64,000 bases of DNA. Origin: Leptodactylus fallax. Taxonomy: Eukaryota; Chordata; Amphibia; Anura; Leptodactylidae. Positions within the stretch are counted from its first letter, which is position 1. Every line of letters begins with the position of its first letter. The notes under the pieces are model-generated. The model was not told the DNA's origin, made no database searches, and worked only from the letters and a program-made list of their open reading frames with translations. A program made the position numbers and the translations under genes. Location of the stretch: NCBI GenBank assembly GCA_947044405.1, contig CAMRHE010000054.1:1116001-1180000 (forward strand), given 5' to 3'. Shown in pieces: positions 58,639 through 64,000 of this stretch.

Positions 58639-60246
58639 CAGTGGGGAAAAACAGTATTTAGTCAGCCACCAATTGTGCAAGTTCCCCCACTTAAAAAGAT
58701 GAGAGGCCTGTAATTGACATCATAGGTAGACCTCAACTATGATAGACAAAATGATAAAACATATCTAGAAAATCACATTGTCTGATTTTTAAAGAATTTA
58801 TTTGCAAATTATGGTGGAAAATAAGTATTTGGTCACCTACAAACAAGCAAGATGTGTGGCTCTCACAGACCTGTAAATTCTTCTTTAAGATGCTCGTCTG
58901 TCCTCCACTCATTACCTGTAGTAATGGCACCTGTTTGACATTGTTATCAGTATAAAAGACACCTGTCCACAACCTCAAACAGTCACACTCCAAACTCCAC
59001 TATGGTGAAGACCAAAGAGCTGTGGAAGGACACCAGAAACAAAATTGTAGACCTGCACCAGGCTGGGAAGACTGAAGCTGCAATAGGCAAGCAGCTTGGT
59101 GTGAAGAAATCAACTGTGGGAACAATAATTAGAAAATGGAAGACATACAAGACCACTGATAATCTCCCTCGATCAGAGGCTCCACGTAAGATCTCACCCC
59201 GTGGGGTCAAAATGATCACAAGAACGGTGAGCAAAAATCCCAGAACCACATGGGGGGACCTAGTGAATGACCTGCAGAAATCTGGGACCAACGTAACAAA
59301 GGCTACCATCAGTAACACACTACACCGCCAGGGACTCAGATCCTGCAGTGCCAGACATGTCCCCCTGCTTAAGCCAGTACATATCTGGGCCCGTCTGAAG
59401 TTTGCTAGAGAGCATTTGGATGTTCCAGAAGAGTATTGGGAGAATGTCATATGGTCAGATGAAACCAAAGTAGAACTCTTTGGTAGAAACACAACTCGTC
59501 GTGTTTGGAGGAGAGTGAATTCTGAGTTGCATCCAAAGAACACCATACCTACTGTGAAGCATGGGGGTGGCAACATCATGCTTTGGGGCTGTTTCTCTGC
59601 AAAGGGACCAGGACGACTGATCCATGTACATGAAAGAATGAATGGGGCCATGTATTGTGAGATTTTGAGTGCAAACCTCCTTCCATCAGCAAGGGCATTG
59701 AAGATGAAACGTGCCTGGGTCTTTCAGCATGGCAATGATCCCAAGCACACCGCCAGGGCAACGAAAGAGTGGCTTCGTAAAAAGCATTTCAAGGTCCTGG
59801 AGTGGCCTATCCAGTCTCCAGATCTCAACCCCATGGAAAACCTTTGGAGGGAATTGAAAGTCCGTGTTGCCCAGCGACAGCCCCAAAATATCACTGCTAT
59901 AGAGGAGAGCGGCATGGAGGAATGGGCCAACATACCAGCAACAGTGTGTGCCAACCTTGTGAAGACTTACAGAAAATGTTTCACCTCTGTCACTGCCAAC
60001 AAAGGATATATAACAAAGTATTGAGATGAACTTTGTTATTGACAATAACAAAAAATACTTATTTTCCACCATAATTTGCAAATACATTCTTTAAAAATCA
60101 GACAATGTGATTATCTGGGTTTGTTTTCTCATTTTGTGTCTCATAGTTGTGGTCTACCTATGATGTCAATTACAGACCTCTCTCATCTTTTTAAGTGAGA
60201 GAACTTGCACAATTGGTGGCTGACCAAATACTTTTTTTCCCCACTG
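58639..60246 (+). mobile_element. DD34E Tc1 element, copy 3 (longest)
   Basis: Ends CAGTGGGGAAAAACAGTATT and the inverted form; TA at 58637-58638 and 60247-60248. Inverted repeats of about 205 bp (58639-58843 and 60040-60246) in the IR/DR style. 1608 bp. The only one of the three with an uninterrupted transposase frame. It sits at the very edge of an older Tc1-like fragment (60250-60402). Confidence 0.96.
59002..60024 (+). CDS. Tc1 transposase, full frame, catalytic D244G
   Basis: A 340-codon frame, the standard length for DD34E Tc1 transposases, which cut and paste DNA at TA. It starts '[10 protein letters not shown]', 27 bases into the usual 'aactccactATGG' context shared by the family. 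Helix-turn-helix regions are at about residues 10-47 and 73-110. The core has D153 ('[11 protein letters not shown]'), the Gly-rich box (188-197, '[10 protein letters not shown]') and E279 ('NPMENLW'). Residue 244, Asp in '[10 protein letters not shown]' of copies 1 and 2, is Gly (GGC at 59731-59733). Spacing 244-279 is 34 residues. It probably binds its inverted repeats but cannot cut; a dominant-negative or repressor role is only a possibility. Confidence 0.93.
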   Translation: MVKTKELWKDTRNKIVDLHQAGKTEAAIGKQLGVKKSTVGTIIRKWKTYKTTDNLPRSEAPRKISPRGVKMITRTVSKNPRTTWGDLVNDLQKSGTNVTKATISNTLHRQGLRSCSARHVPLLKPVHIWARLKFAREHLDVPEEYWENVIWSDETKVELFGRNTTRRVWRRVNSELHPKNTIPTVKHGGGNIMLWGCFSAKGPGRLIHVHERMNGAMYCEILSANLLPSARALKMKRAWVFQHGNDPKHTARATKEWLRKKHFKVLEWPIQSPDLNPMENLWRELKVRVAQRQPQNITAIEESGMEEWANIPATVCANLVKTYRKCFTSVTANKGYITKY

Positions 60247-60249
60247 TAT

Positions 60250-60402
60250 CCTATATATGGTAAATGGACAAAAGTGTTGGACTACACATCTTAGTCACTG
60301 AATTCAGGTGTTTCAGTCAATCCCATTGCCAAAGGTATATAAAACCAAACCTCTAGCCATGCAGTCTGCCTTTACAAACATTTGTGAAGGAATGGCTTAT
60401 CA
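60250..60402 (+). repeat. 5' end fragment of the old Tc1-like family
   Basis: 'ggacaaaagtgttgga', 'gaattcaggtgtttcagtca' and 'catgcagtctgcctttacaa' match the ends and leader of the same family as 4405-5460. The coding part is replaced by module copy G. Confidence 0.75.
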
Positions 60403-60640
60403 TTGCATCATGACAATATGGGGCACTCAGCAGTGACCCCAGACACCTGACATCACAGAAGAGCCATGAGGAGGAAAACACAGAGCGCCGGACACCGCAA
60501 GGAGGACCAAAAGAGGCAATGGAAGGTGAGTATAAATGTTTTTTTTTTTAATTTTTGGCACCTCCCCTGGGCCTCTAGCTACTACTCTGGGGTCTGAAGA
60601 TATTATCCAGATTATAATAATCTACTGGCATCGGCCATTT
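60403..60640. repeat. Palindromic module, copy G (right half)
   Basis: A right arm 'ggaaggtgagtataaatg' with AAG|GTGAGTA at 60523-60532, then 'cacctcccctgggcctc' and a decayed right hairpin 'actactctggggtctgaag' (60579-60622). The core has 'ctgacatcac', a likely worn CRE-like motif. No minisatellite is attached. Confidence 0.65.
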
Positions 60641-62106
60641 TAGTTTGTCTGAAGTTGGTCAAATTTGGCTAGTCAGTTAAACATTTCTAAAACTGAACAG
60701 AGGTATTAGAGAACTCTCATGGCTTGACAAAACTAATCTTCTGTATCTCTGTGACTAAATATACTGTAGATTATCCTGGATTTACTCCGAAATACAATAT
60801 ATTATGAGAAATTTCCACCCTAGCCAGCTTTCCTGCTGTCCTGGGAGGCAGAACTTGAACTGCAGCTCACACAGTTCCATATCCTGAAAAAGGATTGGAT
60901 TGCAATAAAATCATTACGAAGTCACATCCAGACTCAAAGTCACATCCAGAAAGTATATCAAATTTGGAGGCATTTCTACTGTAGATGTTTATCTATCTTA
61001 ATTTAGTCCGTGGCAGAAATCACAGTGAAGTGTGCTCTACCAACCATCCATTAAATTATTAGCCCTTACTCTAGACTTTTGTCTTGCAAACAGCCACTTA
61101 GCCACAGTTATTGGCAGCAGCTAGACACATAATCCTACTATTAAATATCTTTCTTGTAAACCAGAATACTGTATAGTATACAGGGTTACTGGTATTAATG
61201 TAGAATGTTGATTCAAGGATCTATTTAATTGCCAACAAGGTTCAAGAATTCTTCTATATGTGCCCTTGGAGATCAGCCATATCTCCCCTCCTCATCAAAG
61301 TCATGTGACAGTTTGTAATACAGGTTTGTGCAACAGGAGCCTCCCTGCTGTGCCCGATCTATAGTAGGACGAAAGGATTGTTAAGGCCCTCAACTCCGCT
61401 AAGCCACATCCCCTTGGTGTTCTCTGGCTTAAGATGGAGCAGACCAGAAGGAGATTAATACCTTTGTTCGATGCTGGATTTCTATAAGATAGTTTGTATC
61501 AAGACAATGCAAGAAGTGCTGTTGACTCACAAACAGTGAGGGCAACTACAATGCATATTGCATATGAGCTTTTAGCTTTAATTTCTGGGTTTAGTGTTGC
61601 CTTAACTATTCCAATGTACCATTTGCTCTCAGTGTGTTTTTAGTATTTTTACCCTGTCCTTATTCTATTCAACTATATAAGAGTCATTGTTTTTTTTCTT
61701 GCTATATTTGTACTATATACCATGAAAAATAGACTTGAAGTATAACTAAATTTTCGGACAACTTTTGATTTACTGGCAATATTTGTGTCATTAATACATT
61801 TTGTAATATTTTTTATTAAAAATTTTTGGATCCTTTCTGTGAAATTCTGCATTTTTTCACTCATTCCCTAGCTTCTGTATTATGAGCAGTTTCTGCCTCT
61901 CACTAAATGTTACTGGCTGTGTAATATGTAGAGAAAATGAGGAGAGGGGAGAGTCAATTCAAATGTCTAATATCTCGGACATTATAAAATGTACAAACTT
62001 GCTTTTGGTGTCATATGAAAGAGGAGATTAAACTGCAGTGCTATCTAAATTATTGCCAGAGATATCACTGGTTGAAATCACATCGGGATTGCAATATTTA
62101 TATCAT
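60641..62106. other. AT-rich unassigned sequence
   Basis: No gene or repeat boundary recognised. The part from 61.26 to 61.45 kb is slightly GC-richer. Confidence 0.45.
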
Positions 62107-62925
62107 ACTAGCAGAAGGACCCAGCTTCGCACGGGTATATTTCATTCTTTGTTTGTGTAGTGGCCCCATAAGAATTGGCCAGTTTTGCACTTGACATCCA
62201 GTATGGTAGTCCAGTATAGGTATAGTATATTTATGGCTGTGCTGCTATGGAAAACTGGTAAATGAAATGTGAACTAATATTGGTTGATGCACATCATATG
62301 ACTAAATATTTAAGGACCTGCGAACTGCTATTGACTCATACAGGTCATAAATAGCTTGGTTGCCATGGAAAGCTGGTGTAAAGCTGTGTGTATGTCAAGA
62401 CTGAAGAACCTGCGATTTTCCATTGGTCCATAAGCGTCATGTGATAATGTATATCTCAGTTTGGATATCAGTGAAAGACCTGCGATCGGTTGTTATGGCA
62501 AACCTGGACTAAAGCTGTGTGTATGTGACCTTGTGTAACAGTGTCATCCACAGCGCCCTGCCCCTTTAAAGCTGACCCACAGCAGTGAAGAAAAATGGCT
62601 GGGTTGTTATGGAAACATGGAGTGCAGCTGTTGTCTGTGACATACCTTTTCAGATTGGAGACGGGCTTGGGTCTGCTTAGAGTTTTCATTAGCTCGAGCA
62701 GCAGCCATGTGTTTTGCTGCAGGGGGCATGAGCAGTTTAAAAACGTTTCAATTTATAAGAATGCTGAAATCCAGTATGGCAGTCCAGTAGTGGCGTAAAT
62801 ACCGTGGTAGCCGCGGTAGCGGCTGCCACAGGGCCCTTTGACATTAGGGGTCCCGGCAGGCCTCTGATGTTTTTTTTTTTTTTAATAGGCCGTTCCCTGT
62901 TGGTGTAACACCAGCAAGTAATGGG

Positions 62926-63025
62926 CCCTATTTACTTACCGATCCCCGCTCCTGCTCACGGCCGCCTGCGCTTCACCTTCTGCGGAGGCGGCTGTGAGCA
63001 GGAGCGGGGATCGGTAAGTAAGGCC
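62926..63025. repeat. GC-rich palindrome P2, second copy
   Basis: Arms 'ttacttaccgatccccgctc' and 'gagcggggatcggtaagtaa' pair perfectly, continuing 'ctgctcacggccgcc' against 'ggcggctgtgagcag'. Each arm reads CG|GTAAGTAA outward. Same as 19738-19860. Confidence 0.85.
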
Positions 63026-63054
63026 TGTGGGCCGTGAACCCCACAAACACTGCT

Positions 63055-63175
63055 ATCATTATACTCTGGGGTCTTTTTAGAACCCAGAGTATAATGATCT
63101 GAGACCCCAAGGAGTTGAGGGAACATATAAACACTGTCACTTACCTCTCCTTCACTCCAGCAGGATTCGGGCCTC
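63055..63175. repeat. Palindromic module, copy H (left half)
   Basis: The hairpin 63055-63098 ('tcattatactctggggtct' type) is followed by 'gaacatataaacactgtc' and a left arm 'acttacctctcc', minus-strand GAG|GTAAGTGA. Beyond it lie 'ggtgacgtcccagatg' and 'cacgtgacatctgg', remains of the CRE-like core. The right half is replaced by the minisatellite. Confidence 0.75.
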
Positions 63176-63289
63176 CTTGGTGACGTCCCAGATGTCGGTG
63201 GGCCAGTCCAACGTCATTATGCCTGCCTCACGTGACATCTGGTCTAACATTGAAGAGGTAGCGGGAAGTGCGCATAATACTATATGATG

Positions 63290-63415
63290 GGGCCACTATG
63301 GGGCATAATACTGCACACAGAGGCCACTATGGGGTAGAATACTGTGTGCAAGCGCCACTATGGGACAAAATAGTGTGTGTAGGGGCCATATTGGGGCATA
63401 ATAGTGTGTGTAGGA
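63290..63415. repeat. ~31-bp minisatellite, short array
   Basis: About four units of 'ggccactatggggcataata' type, same family as 20220-20530 and 29635-30760. Confidence 0.85.
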
Positions 63416-64000
63416 ATGCAGTTTGTGTGGGGGGGGCGGTTGCCGGGGGGGTGTCCCATGTCAAATGTTCACCTTGGGGCCCAGCCATTGCTAGTTACAC
63501 CACTGAATCCAGTATAGGTACAGTCTATTTATGGCTGTGGTGTTATGGAAACCTGGTAAATTAAATGTGAACTTATATTGGCTGATACACGTGATATGAC
63601 TGAATATTTTAGGACCTGCGAACTGCTATTGACTAATACAGGTCATAAATAGCTTGGTTGCTATGGAAACCTGTGTGCCTGAAGAGACTAAGCACCTGCA
63701 AGCTTCTATTGGCTGATAAGGGACATGTGACCGTGTGTATGGCAGTTGGAATATGAGTGAAACACTTGCATGCTTGTATTAGCTAATACTGGTCATTTTT
63801 TGGGAATACTTTATCTCAGGAATGGTATATCCTTTAGAGCTGAGACCCAGTCTAAAATATTCCCGGACACCTGATGTACATGTGTGCCAAATTTGATGAG
63901 GATCGGTCCAGTCGTTTGGTCGTGCATAAAGAACAGACAGACAGACAGACAGACAGAAACAAATTTTTATATATATAAGAGACTAGCAGAAGGACCCGGC

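Larger units (their letters stand above)
62793..63507. mobile_element. hAT-like non-autonomous element with P2, module H and minisatellite
   Basis: The left end 'agtggcgtaaatacc' and the right end 'ctagttacaccact' are inverted repeats of the CAGTGGCGTAAC hAT type. TCCAGTA is found at both limits, but its overlap with the element ends makes the exact duplication unclear. It interrupts one of the direct copies in the 62.1-64.0 kb repeat. The interior has P2 (62926-63025), module copy H (63055-63175) and ~4 units of the ~31-bp repeat (63290-63415). No transposase. Confidence 0.75.
62107..63981. repeat. Repeat unit 'actagcagaaggaccc', restarting at the right edge
   Basis: 'actagcagaaggacccagct' at 62107 recurs as 'actagcagaaggacccggc' at 63982, where the window ends. 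The unit ends with a (GACA)n tract (63932-63957) and 'tttttatatatata'. Inside, 62208-62530 and 63509-63750 are direct copies of each other ('cctgcgaactgctattgact' in both), each with ~70-base sub-repeats that begin 'acctgcga'. Class unknown. Confidence 0.65.

Noticed and set aside
58983..59651. 222-codon minus-strand frame over Tc1 copy 3
   Set aside because: Antisense shadow of the real plus-strand transposase; the similar frame at 55005-55508 is the shadow of copy 2.

Overview
The window looks like gene-poor, AT-rich vertebrate DNA, most likely from a frog or toad. That assignment is an inference. It rests on the repeat types: an L2-type LINE 3' end with the 'gcgctatatacataaa' tail, many foldback MITEs with 'ggttcacac' ends, several Tc1-like families, a piggyBac-like element and non-autonomous hATs. 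I found no exon of a host gene, no tRNA or rRNA, no CRISPR array and no operon-like coding. Almost all recognisable coding belongs to transposons. The rest is probably intergenic or deep intronic.

Layout. 0-9 kb: unassigned DNA with foldback repeats (2.4-2.9, 6.1-6.4 and 6.97-7.36 kb), an L2-like LINE 3' end (3.3-3.9 kb, minus) and an old Tc1-like pseudogene (4.4-5.5 kb, minus). 9.6-11.0 kb: a TTAA-bounded element carrying a foldback MITE. 13.4-17.7 kb: decayed composite repeats, including a MITE inside a MITE. 19.2-21.4 kb: a LINE ORF2 3' end split by a hAT with a perfect 8-bp target duplication. 22.1-23.7 kb: a broken Tc1-like element. 24.5-27.3 kb: foldback repeats. 27.68-31.57 kb: a piggyBac-like element with TTAA ends, split by a second hAT carrying a 30/31-bp minisatellite. 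32.2-33.6 kb: more of the same repeat modules. 38.1-39.3 kb: an ~82-bp tandem repeat and a hAT transposase relic. 44.9-46.7 kb: a Tc1-like element with DD38E-type spacing inside TA microsatellites. 48.9-60.4 kb: three copies of one DD34E Tc1 family, one of them inside a three-layer nest. 62.1-64.0 kb: a repeat unit that begins again at the right edge, split by a third hAT-like element.

Two transposases have uninterrupted full-length frames, and each has lost exactly one catalytic acidic residue. The Tc1 copy at 59.0 kb has D244 changed to Gly. The DD38E-type copy at 45.1 kb has its Glu changed to Lys. A third transposase, the piggyBac-like one, has Asn at its second catalytic Asp and an in-frame stop.

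The most unusual signal is a shared cargo. A palindromic module is dispersed over at least eight places. It has ~18-bp 'TATTATACTCTGGGG'-type hairpins at its ends and inner inverted arms that carry 5' splice-donor-like GTRAGT motifs facing outward. Five copies sit next to a ~30-40-bp minisatellite, and three of those lie inside hAT-like elements with different terminal repeats. I have no name for this module.
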